Below are positions 25,885-33,648 of a DNA stretch of 64,000 bases, in pieces. The stretch's first letter is position 1. Each line of letters begins with the position of its first letter. The translations under genes were made by a program, and so were the position numbers. Below the pieces are notes generated by a model that saw only the letters and a list, made by a program, of their open reading frames with translations, made no database searches and was not told where the DNA came from. The stretch is from Saccharothrix luteola (GTDB lineage: Bacteria > Actinomycetota > Actinomycetes > Mycobacteriales > Pseudonocardiaceae): positions 122,608 through 186,607 of the forward strand of contig NZ_JAJHUO010000021.1 of the NCBI RefSeq assembly GCF_020859565.1. Reading direction: 5' to 3'.

Positions 25885-26180
25885 CGCGCGACGACGCGGG
25901 CCAGCAGGCCGGCGACGACGAGCCAGAACACCGCGGCGAGACCGTAGTTCAAGATCACGTCGAGGTTGGCGTTGCCGGTCTGGAACAGCCCTGGGAAGAA
26001 CAGCGCCAGCGGCTCGGCGAGCTGCTGGATGAAGCGGAAGAACGCGTTCGCCGTGTTCACCCCGATGAGGAGCATGAGGATGTACAGCACCTCGATGCCC
26101 GCGAACACGGCGCCGACGCCGCGGATCACTCGGGCAGCGGTGTAGTTGCCACTGCGCGTTGAGGTTCGCCATCTGGACAT
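25881..26180 (-). CDS. YggT-like small membrane protein
   Basis: A 99-residue protein with three hydrophobic stretches (AARVIRGVGAVFAGIEVLYI, ALFFPGLFQTGN context, LAAVFWLVVAGLLARVVAR). YggT family members are about 90-100 residues with paired membrane helices. The text FRFIQQLAEPLALFFPGLFQ matches the conserved amphipathic linker. The role is unknown; other YggT proteins sit in division or osmotic contexts. Its stop overlaps the nitroreductase stop by four bases. Confidence 0.7.
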   Translation of the reverse strand: MSRWRTSTRSGNYTAARVIRGVGAVFAGIEVLYILMLLIGVNTANAFFRFIQQLAEPLALFFPGLFQTGNANLDVILNYGLAAVFWLVVAGLLARVVAR

Positions 26181-26287
26181 GTCAAGAAGGTGCCCACCCC
26201 ACGATCGAGTGAAACTCGGACGGGTGAAGTTCCACCATCTGGGCGCTCGGTTCCACCTCGGCGCGGAATCCGGTTAACCTGTCCGTC

Positions 26288-26329
26288 ATGGCACGCGCCC
26301 TCCTGCTTCGCCGCCGTGACGGGGTCTGA
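26288..26329 (+). CDS. leuL: leuA leader peptide (13 aa, three Leu codons in a row)
   Basis: The ORF reads MARALLLRRRDGV then TGA. It contains three consecutive leucine codons (CTC CTG CTT), including CTT, which is rare in this GC-rich genome. It ends 78 bases before the leuA ATG. Ribosome stalling at these codons under leucine shortage is the established logic of leu attenuators. The hairpins downstream (26323-26386) fit that logic. The peptide itself should have no function. Confidence 0.75.
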   Translation: MARALLLRRRDGV

Positions 26330-26386
26330 TCAGACCGGCCCCCCGTCGCGGGACGAGCGTTGCCCGCCGGTCGTCTTCCCACCGGC
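26323..26386 (+). promoter_or_regulatory. Candidate leuA attenuator with mutually exclusive hairpins
   Basis: Three pairings compete. GGTCTGA/TCAGACC (26323-26336, a perfect 14-base palindrome spanning the leader stop codon) shares bases with GACCGGC (26333-26339), which pairs with GCCGGTC (26366-26372). GCCGGT (26366-26371) can instead pair with ACCGGC (26381-26386) just before the leuA ribosome site. A ribosome stalled on the leader Leu codons would change which pair forms. Confidence 0.6.
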
Positions 26387-26407
26387 ACCCGCAGGAGCAT
26401 TCCGAAC

Positions 26408-28198
26408 ATGAGCGCGACTCCCGACGCCTACACCTCCGGCACCAGCCGCATCCGACCGCCGGCCCGTCCCGTGGCCGACCAGCCGGTCTGGAACCCGCAG
26501 CGCGGCACGTCCATGCCCGTGCACCGCTACCGGCCGTTCCACGAGCAGGTGGAGACGGTCGACGTACCCGACCGCACGTGGCCGACCAAGCGGATCACGA
26601 AGGCGCCGCTGTGGTGCGCGGTCGACCTGCGCGACGGCAACCAGGCCCTGATCGACCCCATGTCCCCCGCCCGCAAGCGCAAGATGTTCGACCTGCTCGT
26701 GCGGATGGGCTACAAGGAGATCGAGGTCGGCTTCCCGGCCGCCTCCCAGACCGACTTCGACTTCGTCCGCGAGATCATCGAGGACGGCGCGATCCCGCCC
26801 GACGTCACCATCCAGGTGCTGACCCAGTGCCGCCCCGAGCTGATCAGCCGCACGTTCGAGTCGCTGCGCGGCGCGGGCAAGGCGATCGTGCACTTCTACA
26901 ACTCGACGTCCATCCTGCAGCGCCGGGTCGTGTTCAAGTCCGACCGCGAGGGCATCAAGAAGATCGCCACGGACGCCGCCGCGTTCGCCCTGGAGCAGGA
27001 GAAGGACTACCCGGAGACCGAGTTCCGCTACGAGTACTCGCCCGAGTCCTACACCGGCACCGAGCTGTCGTACGCGCTGGAGGTCTGCGACGCGGTGTCG
27101 GAGATCATCGCGCCGACGCCGGAGAAGCCGCTGATCATCAACCTGCCGGCGACGGTGGAGATGGCCACGCCGAACGTCTACGCCGACTCGATCGAGTGGA
27201 TGTCGCGCAACCTGGCCCGCCGTGACTCGATCATCCTGTCGCTGCACCCGCACAACGACCGCGGCACCGGCGTGGCCGCCGCCGAGCTGGGCTACCTGGC
27301 GGGCGCCGACCGGATCGAGGGCTGCCTGTTCGGCAACGGCGAGCGCACCGGCAACGTGTGCCTGGTGACGCTGGGCATGAACATGTTCAGCCAGGGCGTC
27401 GACCCGCAGATCGACTTCTCCGACATCGACGAGATCCGGCGCACGGTCGAGTACTGCAACCAGCTGCCCGTGCCCGAGCGGCACCCGTACGGCGGAGACC
27501 TGGTGTTCACCGCGTTCTCCGGCTCGCACCAGGACGCGATCAAGAAGGGCTTCGAGGCCCTGGAGGACGCCGCCAAGGCCGCCGGGCAGCACGTGGACGA
27601 GTTCCCGTGGGAGGTCCCGTACCTGCCGATCGACCCGAAGGACGTCGGCCGCAACTACGAGGCCGTGATCCGGGTGAACTCGCAGTCCGGCAAGGGCGGC
27701 GTGGCGTACCTGATGAAGACCGAGCACCACCTGGACCTGCCGCGCCGGCTCCAGGTCGAGTTCTCCAAGGTCATCCAGGAGGTCACCGACACGCAGGGCG
27801 GCGAGATCGGCCCCAAGGACATGTGGGACGCGTTCTCCGAGGAGTACCTGGACGCCACCGCGCCGTTGAAGCTGCTGCGCCAGAAGGTGTCCGGCGACGG
27901 CAGCGGCCACGAGACGATCAAGGCCGTGGTCGTCGTGGACGGCGAGGCGCAGGAGATCACCGGCGGCGGCAACGGCCCGATCGCCGCGTTCGTGGACGCC
28001 CTGGCCACGGTCGGCTACGACGTGCGCGTGCTGGACTACTTCGAGCACGCCATGTCGTCGGGTGACGACGCGCGTGCGGCGGCGTACCTGGAGTGCGCCG
28101 TGTCCGACCGCGTGCTGTGGGGCGTCGGCATCGACAGCTCCACGGTCGCCGCGTCGCTGCGCGCCCTGGTGTCGGCGATCAACCGCGCCCACCGGTAG
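26408..28198 (+). CDS. leuA: 2-Isopropylmalate synthase
   Basis: A 596-residue enzyme condensing acetyl-CoA with 2-ketoisovalerate, the committed step to leucine. The start MSATPDAYTSGTSRIRPPAR follows GCAGGAG. The catalytic HMGL-like barrel has CAVDLRDGNQALIDPMSPAR (metal Asp, general Arg) and LHPHNDRGTGVAAAELGYLA (metal His pair, HPHNDRG). KGGVAYLM marks the flexible subdomain. The C-terminal regulatory domain (about 460-596) gives leucine feedback inhibition in relatives. The long actinobacterial form matches Mycobacterium LeuA. The leader upstream suggests transcriptional attenuation as well. Confidence 0.98.
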   Translation: MSATPDAYTSGTSRIRPPARPVADQPVWNPQRGTSMPVHRYRPFHEQVETVDVPDRTWPTKRITKAPLWCAVDLRDGNQALIDPMSPARKRKMFDLLVRMGYKEIEVGFPAASQTDFDFVREIIEDGAIPPDVTIQVLTQCRPELISRTFESLRGAGKAIVHFYNSTSILQRRVVFKSDREGIKKIATDAAAFALEQEKDYPETEFRYEYSPESYTGTELSYALEVCDAVSEIIAPTPEKPLIINLPATVEMATPNVYADSIEWMSRNLARRDSIILSLHPHNDRGTGVAAAELGYLAGADRIEGCLFGNGERTGNVCLVTLGMNMFSQGVDPQIDFSDIDEIRRTVEYCNQLPVPERHPYGGDLVFTAFSGSHQDAIKKGFEALEDAAKAAGQHVDEFPWEVPYLPIDPKDVGRNYEAVIRVNSQSGKGGVAYLMKTEHHLDLPRRLQVEFSKVIQEVTDTQGGEIGPKDMWDAFSEEYLDATAPLKLLRQKVSGDGSGHETIKAVVVVDGEAQEITGGGNGPIAAFVDALATVGYDVRVLDYFEHAMSSGDDARAAAYLECAVSDRVLWGVGIDSSTVAASLRALVSAINRAHR

Positions 28199-28209
28199 CT
28201 CGACGAGGG

Positions 28210-28240
28210 TCGCCTCGCCGTCGAAGTGACGGCGAGGCGA
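28210..28240. terminator. Terminator between leuA and the convergent epoxide hydrolase gene
   Basis: TCGCCTCGCCGTC, loop GAAGT, then GACGGCGAGGCGA followed by TCTCTC. A 13-bp perfect stem 11 bases after the leuA stop. Confidence 0.85.
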
Positions 28241-28244
28241 TCTC

Positions 28245-29372
28245 TCATCGCAGGCCCGCGAAGAACGCCCGCACGTCCTCGACCAGCAGGTCAGGCTGTT
28301 CCATGGCCAGGAAGTGGCCGCCCCGGTCCAGCTCGGTCCAGCGCACCACGTCGTGGTCGCGCTCGGCCCACCGGCGGATCGTCACGTCGCGGGCCGAGAC
28401 CAGGACTCCCGTCGGCACGGTGGTCGGGTCGGTGTCGGACCACCCCTTGGCGGAGATCTCCTCGTAGTAGACCTGCGCCGCCGACGCGGCCGTGCCCGTC
28501 AGCCAGTACAGCGAGACGTCGGTGAGGATGCGGTCCCGGTCGACGCTGTCCTCGGGCAGGCCGTCCTCCGGGTGGGTGAGCTCCTTGAACTTCTCCACGA
28601 TCCACGCGAGCTGGCCCACCGGCGAGTCGTGCAACCCGTAGGCCACGGTCTGCGGCCGTTTCGAGTTGCACTGCAGGTAGCCGTCGTTGAAGTTCTCCAT
28701 CGCCTCCCACCGCCGCTGCTCGACCTCGGTGAGGCCCTCGACCTCCCCGTCGGGGAACGTCAGCAGGGCGTTCAGGTGGAGGCCCACCACCCGGTCGGGC
28801 GCCTGCCTGCCCATCTCGGGCGCGACCCAGGCGCCGGTGTCGTAGCCCTGCACGCCGTACCGCTCGTACCCGAGCGCGGCCATCAGCTCGACCAGCACCC
28901 CGGCCATCCGCGCCGCGCCCATGCCCGGCCCGGCGAGCGGGGTGGAGAAGCCGAAGCCCGGCAGGGACGGGATGACGAGGTGGAACGCGCGGGCCGGGTC
29001 GCCGCCGTGCGCGCGGGGGTCGGACAGGGGTCCGATGACGTCGAGGAAGTCCGTGAACCCGCCCGGCCAGCCGTGCAGCAGCACGAGCGGCAGGGCGTCC
29101 GGTTCGGGTGAGCGGACGTGCAGGAAGTGCACGGTCTGCCCGGAGACGGTGGCGAGGTGCTGCGGGTGGGCGTTGATCGCGGCCTCGTGCGCGCGCCAGT
29201 CGTAGGTCGTGCGCCAGTGCTCGGCGAGGTCCTTCAGGTAGTCCACCGGGACGCCCCGGCTCCAGCCGACGCCGGGCAGCTCGTCGGGCCAGCGGGTGGC
29301 GGCCAGGCGGGCGTTCAGGTCGTCGAGCTGCGCTTGGGGCACGTCGATGCGGAACGGGTGGATCTCGGTCAT
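28245..29372 (-). CDS. Epoxide hydrolase (microsomal type, alpha/beta fold)
   Basis: A 375-residue enzyme adding water to an epoxide. The N-terminal EHN domain (MTEIHPFRIDVPQAQLDDLN, ATRWPDELPG, WRAHEAAINAHPQ) is typical of microsomal-type enzymes. The hydrolase core has LLHGWPGGFTDF (oxyanion), the nucleophile Asp in GVQGYDTGAWVAPEMG, and the base His near the end in DRGGHFLAMEQPD. Tyr residues of the lid (YLQCNSKRPQTVAYGL) fit. It is divergent from a WYL-type regulator that may control it. Confidence 0.94.
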   Translation of the reverse strand: MTEIHPFRIDVPQAQLDDLNARLAATRWPDELPGVGWSRGVPVDYLKDLAEHWRTTYDWRAHEAAINAHPQHLATVSGQTVHFLHVRSPEPDALPLVLLHGWPGGFTDFLDVIGPLSDPRAHGGDPARAFHLVIPSLPGFGFSTPLAGPGMGAARMAGVLVELMAALGYERYGVQGYDTGAWVAPEMGRQAPDRVVGLHLNALLTFPDGEVEGLTEVEQRRWEAMENFNDGYLQCNSKRPQTVAYGLHDSPVGQLAWIVEKFKELTHPEDGLPEDSVDRDRILTDVSLYWLTGTAASAAQVYYEEISAKGWSDTDPTTVPTGVLVSARDVTIRRWAERDHDVVRWTELDRGGHFLAMEQPDLLVEDVRAFFAGLR

Positions 29373-29435
29373 GGCGGCGACGGTAGGAGGGCCTTGGGAC
29401 AGTTCCGGTCCTAACGGTGGGGCAGGCTCGACGTC

Positions 29436-30395
29436 ATGGTGGACACGTCCGCGCGGCTGCTCCGGCTGCTGTCGCTGTTGCAGGCCCGGTGCGAGTGGTC
29501 CGGCGCCGAACTCGCCGAACGGCTCGACGTCACCACCCGCACGGTCCGCCGTGACGTCGAACGCCTGCGCGACCTCGGCTACCCCGTGCACGCGACCCAG
29601 GGCACCGCCGGTTACCGCCTCGGGGCGGGCGCCTCGCTGCCGCCGTTGCTGCTGGAGGACGACGAGGCGGTGGCCGTGGCGGTGGGCCTGCGCACGGCGG
29701 CGGGCGGTTCGGTGGCCGGGATCGAGGAGACGTCGGCGCGGGCGCTGGCCAAGCTGGAACAGGTGCTGCCCGCGCGCCTGCGGCACCGGGTCGGCGCGCT
29801 GCACTCGGCGACCGTCCGCGTCGGCGCGGGCGGGCCGAAGGTGACCCCGGACGTTCTCGTGGCCATCGCGGACGCCTGCCGCCGGCACGAGTCGCTGCGG
29901 TTCGACTACACCAGCCCGCGCGGCGGCGAGACGACCCGGTCCGTGCAGCCGCACAGCCTGGTCAGCTTCACCCGGCACTGGTACCTGGTCGCCTGGGACA
30001 CCGACCGCGACGACTGGCGCAGCTTCCGCGTGGACCGGCTGGCGCTGCGCACCCCGAACGGCCCGCGCTTCGCCCCACGCGAACCACCTGGTGGTGACGT
30101 GGGGGCGTACCTGGAGCACCGGCTCTCGTCCCGCGCGTGGCCGGTGCGGGCGACCGTGACGCTGCACGAACCGGCGGTCGCCGTGGCCGACCGGCTCTGG
30201 CCGGGCATGGGCGTGGTCGAGCCCGTGGACTCGCGCAACTGCCTGCTGCACGTCGGCGCGGAGACCGCAGGGGACCTGGTCTGGATGATCACGTCGGTAG
30301 ACGTCGACTTCACCCTGACCGACGGCCCGCCCGAGCTGGTCGACGCGCTGAACGCGCACGCCGACCGCTGCCTGCGGGCGGTCAGGAGGTCTTAG
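29436..30395 (+). CDS. WYL-domain (YafY-type) transcriptional regulator
   Basis: A 319-residue protein. The N-terminal winged helix (MVDTSARLLRLLSLLQARCE, then LAERLDVTTRTVRRDVERLR) is followed by a WYL domain (about residues 140-215). The text there is RHESLRFDYTSPRG, then HSLVSFTRHWYLVAWDTDRD, then WRSFRVDRL, which binds nucleic-acid or nucleotide-like ligands in relatives. A WCX-like C-terminal segment ends the protein. The gene is divergent from the epoxide hydrolase, 63 bases apart, suggesting local regulation. Its 3' end overlaps the facing DUF397 gene by 14 bases. Confidence 0.93.
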   Translation: MVDTSARLLRLLSLLQARCEWSGAELAERLDVTTRTVRRDVERLRDLGYPVHATQGTAGYRLGAGASLPPLLLEDDEAVAVAVGLRTAAGGSVAGIEETSARALAKLEQVLPARLRHRVGALHSATVRVGAGGPKVTPDVLVAIADACRRHESLRFDYTSPRGGETTRSVQPHSLVSFTRHWYLVAWDTDRDDWRSFRVDRLALRTPNGPRFAPREPPGGDVGAYLEHRLSSRAWPVRATVTLHEPAVAVADRLWPGMGVVEPVDSRNCLLHVGAETAGDLVWMITSVDVDFTLTDGPPELVDALNAHADRCLRAVRRS

Positions 30396-30558
30396 CGAGG
30401 AACGCCGCCCAGCGGTCGGTCGGGAAGGTCAACACCGGGCCGTCGGCGTTCTTCGAGTCGCGGACCCCGGTCACGGCGTCGGTTACGGCCACCTCGACGC
30501 AGTTGCCGTTGTTGGCCGAGTAGCTGGACTTCATCCATCGGACGGGGTAGTCAGGCAT
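30382..30558 (-). CDS. DUF397-domain protein
   Basis: A 58-residue protein MPDYPVRWMKSSYSANNGNC followed by VEVAVTDAVTGVRDSKNADG. The motif W-x-K-S-S-Y-S-x-x-x-G-x-C-V-E-V and the D-S-K region define DUF397. Such proteins are encoded next to XRE-DUF5753 regulators throughout Pseudonocardiaceae and Streptomyces (the Scr1/Scr2 or BldB-neighbour type). There they act as small partner proteins in morphology or antibiotic control. The ATG at 30558 is preferred to one two codons upstream because GGAG is at correct spacing. It is 15 bases downstream of its XRE partner. Confidence 0.93.
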   Translation of the reverse strand: MPDYPVRWMKSSYSANNGNCVEVAVTDAVTGVRDSKNADGPVLTFPTDRWAAFLAKTS

Positions 30559-30572
30559 GGCCATCTCCGTTG

Positions 30573-31412
30573 CTACCGGTCCTTGAGCAGTGACGTGATC
30601 AAGGATTCGGACTCGCGTTGAGTCAGCGCCGTCTCGCGAAGGCTCTTAGCTGACATGCTATAGGCCCTGACCTGCGCGGGGGTCTGCACGTTGAGCGCGC
30701 CCTCCTGCATCTCGACGTACACGGTATCCCGGAAGTTCTCAAAGCTGAGCAGCACGAATGGGCCCGTGTCCGCCGCGTGGACACCGACGCTCGTCGGAAT
30801 CACCTGGATGTCCACATTGGATCGCTCACTCAACGCCAGCAGGTGTTCCAGTTGCGCCCGCATGGTTTCGCCACCGCCGACCGGTCGGTGCAGCGCCGAC
30901 TCCTCGATGATCGCGTGCAACGCCAACGGGTTGTCCTGGGCGAAAAGCCGCCGTTGACGCTCCATCCGGAAGTGCACGACCCGGTCACCGTGATCAGGTC
31001 GAACCCGTCGGGAAGACGTGGTCACCGCAGTGGCGTAAGCCTCGGTCTGGAGGAGCGCGGGCAGGACGATCGGCTCGTAGGTGAACTCGGTCGCGGCGAG
31101 CCGTTCGAGGCCGACGAAGGTCTGGAACCAGTCCGGGACGACGTCGGTCCACGCGCCCCACCAGGTGCTCTCGTCGTCCTGGCCGGCGAGGGCGACGAGC
31201 CGGTCGATGTCCGCGCGGTCGGCACCGTAGAAGCCCAGGAGTATCGCGACCTCGTTGGGGCGTTGGCGGTACATGCCGCCCTCGATCTGGCTGATCTTGC
31301 CCGAGGTGCAGCCCAACACCTTCGCCGCCTCGGTGCCCTTCTTCCGTGCCCGCTCGCGGTGGTCCCGCAGTTCATTGCCGATCAGCCAGCTCAACGCCGA
31401 GGGCTCAGCCAC
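30573..31412 (-). CDS. XRE-family regulator with DUF5753 domain
   Basis: A 279-residue protein with GTG start and GGAGGA upstream. The N-terminal helix-turn-helix is divergent (ELRDHRERARKKGTEAAKVL, then GCTSGKISQIEGG). The DUF5753 domain follows (residues about 95-270; WFQTFVGLERLAATEFTYEP, YATAV, RRLFAQDNPLALHAIIEESA, VQVIP-like IDIQVIPTSVGVH, then GPFVLLSF). The pairing with a DUF397 gene directly downstream is the standard actinobacterial module. In described cases the small protein binds or antagonises the regulator. Targets are unknown. Confidence 0.93.
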   Translation of the reverse strand: MAEPSALSWLIGNELRDHRERARKKGTEAAKVLGCTSGKISQIEGGMYRQRPNEVAILLGFYGADRADIDRLVALAGQDDESTWWGAWTDVVPDWFQTFVGLERLAATEFTYEPIVLPALLQTEAYATAVTTSSRRVRPDHGDRVVHFRMERQRRLFAQDNPLALHAIIEESALHRPVGGGETMRAQLEHLLALSERSNVDIQVIPTSVGVHAADTGPFVLLSFENFRDTVYVEMQEGALNVQTPAQVRAYSMSAKSLRETALTQRESESLITSLLKDR

Positions 31413-31604
31413 CCGTCCTCCTTCACGTCGCCGGCAAGTGTGCCCGGTGGCGACGCAGTCCCGGCAGTCACCCGATTGAGGAATACCTAAATTCTTAGCT
31501 AATCTCTAGCTTAGCTCTCGCGACCTAAGGTCGTGGCTGGTCCGGCTCCCGTGCGAGTGACGACGCGCGGGAGCCGGCCGGTCCTCACCAACCAGGGAGG
31601 GCTC

Positions 31605-31892
31605 GTGTGGCAGGAACTGCATCTCCAGGTCAGGAACCGACTGGCCGTGGTCGAAGGGGTCGCGACCGGCGGCGATGAGCGGGTGGCGGCGGACTTGGCG
31701 CGATCCGAGGTCCCGCTCCTCGTGACCGCGATCCGCGTGCTGCTCGACGGCCACCGGCCCGACTCCGAGGGCCACTGCCGGGCCTGCTGGGGCCGGAGGT
31801 GGTGGCAGCGGCCCACCGTTCCGTGCCGGCAGTACCTGCTCGCGCGCACGGCGTTGCTGGACCTGCCCGCGAACGCGCGGGAGGTGGCGTGA
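31605..31892 (+). CDS. Small Cys/Trp-rich hypothetical protein
   Basis: A 95-residue protein. The GTG at 31605 is chosen for GGGAGG upstream (VWQELHLQVRNRLAVVEGVA). The C-terminal half has HCRACWGRRWWQRPTVPCRQ, a CxxC plus a further Cys and His that could bind zinc. Proteins of this pattern are common next to XRE regulators in Pseudonocardiaceae, but I do not recognise a named family. The stop overlaps the next ATG by one base, so it is co-translated with the HTH gene. Confidence 0.68.
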   Translation: MWQELHLQVRNRLAVVEGVATGGDERVAADLARSEVPLLVTAIRVLLDGHRPDSEGHCRACWGRRWWQRPTVPCRQYLLARTALLDLPANAREVA

Positions 31893-32362
31893 TGGCGGCG
31901 CCGACGTTGCGCGGCCGACTGCTGGGGCGGGAGGTCCGGGCGCTGCGGGAGGCGGCCGGGCTCGGTGTCGAGGAGTTGGCGGCCCGGTCCCGGGCGTCGG
32001 TGCGGCAGATCGAGCGGGTCGAGGCCGGTTACGCGCCCGTCCGGTTCCCCGACATGGTGGCGTGCGCGCCGGCGCTCGGGGACGAGTACCAGCGGCTGTT
32101 CACGGTCTCGCAACAGGCGCACCTGCCCGAACTGCGGTGCGAGTGGGGCGAGGAGGCGACCCTCGTGCTCGACCTGCTGCACGCCACGGCCACCGGGGTG
32201 CACACGGTCGGGGGCGGGGCACGGCCGTTCACGTTGTTCCTCATGCCGGAGGGGTCGGACGTCGTGTTCCACGCGCACCTGGCGTCCGCGTTCTTCACCG
32301 AAGAAGTCGGCGAGATCAGTGCCGCGCATCACATCATCGAGGCCCTACCAGCGGATTTGTGA
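31892..32362 (+). CDS. XRE-type helix-turn-helix regulator
   Basis: A 156-residue protein with an ATG at 31892. The HTH is LLGREVRALREAAGLGVEEL, then AARSRASVRQIERVEAGYAP (residues about 10-50). The rest (YQRLFTVSQQAHLPELRCEW, then LLHATATGVHTVGGG) is an uncharacterised ligand or partner region. It is shorter than DUF5753 or MmyB-type regulators. It is co-transcribed with the small Cys-rich gene and divergent from the DUF5753 regulator at 31.4 kb. Together the four genes form a regulatory island. Confidence 0.8.
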   Translation: MAAPTLRGRLLGREVRALREAAGLGVEELAARSRASVRQIERVEAGYAPVRFPDMVACAPALGDEYQRLFTVSQQAHLPELRCEWGEEATLVLDLLHATATGVHTVGGGARPFTLFLMPEGSDVVFHAHLASAFFTEEVGEISAAHHIIEALPADL

Positions 32363-32434
32363 CGTCGAGCTAACGGGTTGCTGAAGACCCTCTCAGGTTG
32401 GAGACGATCGGGAACCGCCCCGCGTTCGGAGATC

Positions 32435-32992
32435 ATGACCGCGTTCGTGGTGCTGTTCGTCGTCGCCGTCGTGCCCCTGGCGCCGACCGAGGCCGTGCTG
32501 ATCGGCTACGGCGTGCTGGCCGCCTCCGGCGAGCTGTCGCTGACCGCGGTGATCGCCGTGGCGGCCCTCGGCTGCACCCTCTCCGACTTCGTCAACTTCG
32601 GTGTCGGGCGTGGGGTCGGGTTGCGGGCGCTCGAGAAGGTCGGGCGGCGGCCCGGCCCGCGCGCGGTGATCGCGTGGACGGCGGAGCGGCTGGCCACGCG
32701 CGGCGAGTCGATCCTGGTCGCGGTGCGGTTCGTGCCCGGCGGCGGGCTGGTCGGCGCGGTCCTGGCCGGGTCGCTGCGGTGGCGCCTGCGGCGGTTCGCG
32801 CCGATCGCGGTGGTCGGCGCCACGCTGTGGAGCGCCTACACGGCCACGCTCGGCTACTTCGGCGGGCAGGTCTTCACCGACCCGGTGGTGGCCACGCTGG
32901 TGTCGTTCGCGGTGGCCACGCTGATCGGCGTGCCGATCGGGATGGCGGTGCGAGCCGCTCAGCGCAGAGAGCCGCTCAGCGCAGGGCCGTGA
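32435..32992 (+). CDS. DedA-like (VTT-domain) membrane protein
   Basis: A 185-residue protein with four to five hydrophobic segments. Start MTAFVVLFVVAVVPLAPTEA follows GGAGATC. The central text GCTLSDFVNFGVGRGVG and the Gly/Arg-rich segment VRFVPGGGLVGAVLAGSLRW match the DedA/VTT pattern of a re-entrant loop with key Arg and Gly. DedA proteins scramble or flip phospholipids and undecaprenyl phosphate in described cases. The exact role here is inferred. The 3' end overlaps the convergent TetR gene by 17 bases. Confidence 0.82.
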   Translation: MTAFVVLFVVAVVPLAPTEAVLIGYGVLAASGELSLTAVIAVAALGCTLSDFVNFGVGRGVGLRALEKVGRRPGPRAVIAWTAERLATRGESILVAVRFVPGGGLVGAVLAGSLRWRLRRFAPIAVVGATLWSAYTATLGYFGGQVFTDPVVATLVSFAVATLIGVPIGMAVRAAQRREPLSAGP

Positions 32993-33584
32993 CCGCCTGG
33001 GCCAAGCGGTTGCGCACCGCGACGCGGGCCCGTTCGTACGCGTTCGGGTCGTCGTGCAGGACCGACTGGGCGTTGGCCATCTCCAGGAACGCGATCAGCT
33101 CGAACGCGACCTGGTCCGGGTCGGCGATCCCCGGGATCGCGGCGACGGTCTCGCGGACGTAGGAGTTCCACTCGCGCCCGTACCCGGCGATCGCGTCGCG
33201 CACCCGTCCCGGCCGGGCGTCGAACTCGGCCTGCACGGCGTAGAAGAAGCACCCGCCGGGGAACGTGCGGTTCTCCGAGTACGCCAGCCACCCGTCCAGC
33301 ATCACCGTCAACCGGGCCAGGCCCGGCGGCTCGACCAGCGCCGGGTCCACGACCTGCCGCACGAAGATCGCCGCCGCCGCGCGCACGGTCGCCAGCTGCA
33401 GCTCCTCCTTCGACCCGAAGTGCGCGAACACCCCGCTCTTGCTGACCTCCAGCTCCGTGGCCAACCGCCCGATCGACAGGCCCTCCAGCCCCTCCACCGA
33501 CGCGATCTCCGCCGCCCGCCGCAGGATCTGCCGCCGCGTCTGCTCGCCGCGCTCCACCCGTCCGTCGACCTTCACGGCTTCCAC
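32976..33584 (-). CDS. TetR-family transcriptional repressor
   Basis: A 202-residue regulator. The HTH is at residues about 16-62: RRQILRRAAEIASVEGLEGL, then SIGRLATELEVSKSGVFAHF, then GSKEELQLATV. The ligand domain includes FPGGCFFYAVQAEFDARPGR, typical of the TetR_C_6/YjdC-like subgroup. A GTG start preceded by AAGGGG is used. It is divergent from the mycothiol-type DinB-like gene 65 bases away, with a perfect-arm palindrome between them, so it most likely represses both genes. The inducer is unknown. Confidence 0.94.
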   Translation of the reverse strand: MEAVKVDGRVERGEQTRRQILRRAAEIASVEGLEGLSIGRLATELEVSKSGVFAHFGSKEELQLATVRAAAAIFVRQVVDPALVEPPGLARLTVMLDGWLAYSENRTFPGGCFFYAVQAEFDARPGRVRDAIAGYGREWNSYVRETVAAIPGIADPDQVAFELIAFLEMANAQSVLHDDPNAYERARVAVRNRLAQAVTALR

Positions 33585-33612
33585 GCTAGCCCCTTGACCG
33601 CTCGCAAACTAA

Positions 33613-33632
33613 TTGTACGATCGTTCGTACAA
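33613..33632. promoter_or_regulatory. TetR-type operator palindrome
   Basis: TTGTACGA-TCGT-TCGTACAA: two perfect 8-base arms around a 4-base spacer. It lies between the divergent TetR gene and the gene starting at 33649, 16 bases before that ATG. Size and symmetry suit a TetR dimer site. Confidence 0.82.
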
Positions 33633-33648
33633 CTTGAGGGGTGGACAC

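Noticed and set aside
26181..26407. T-box leader for leuA
   Set aside because: No T-box sequence (TGGNACCGCG-type) is present, and a Leu-rich leader peptide is.
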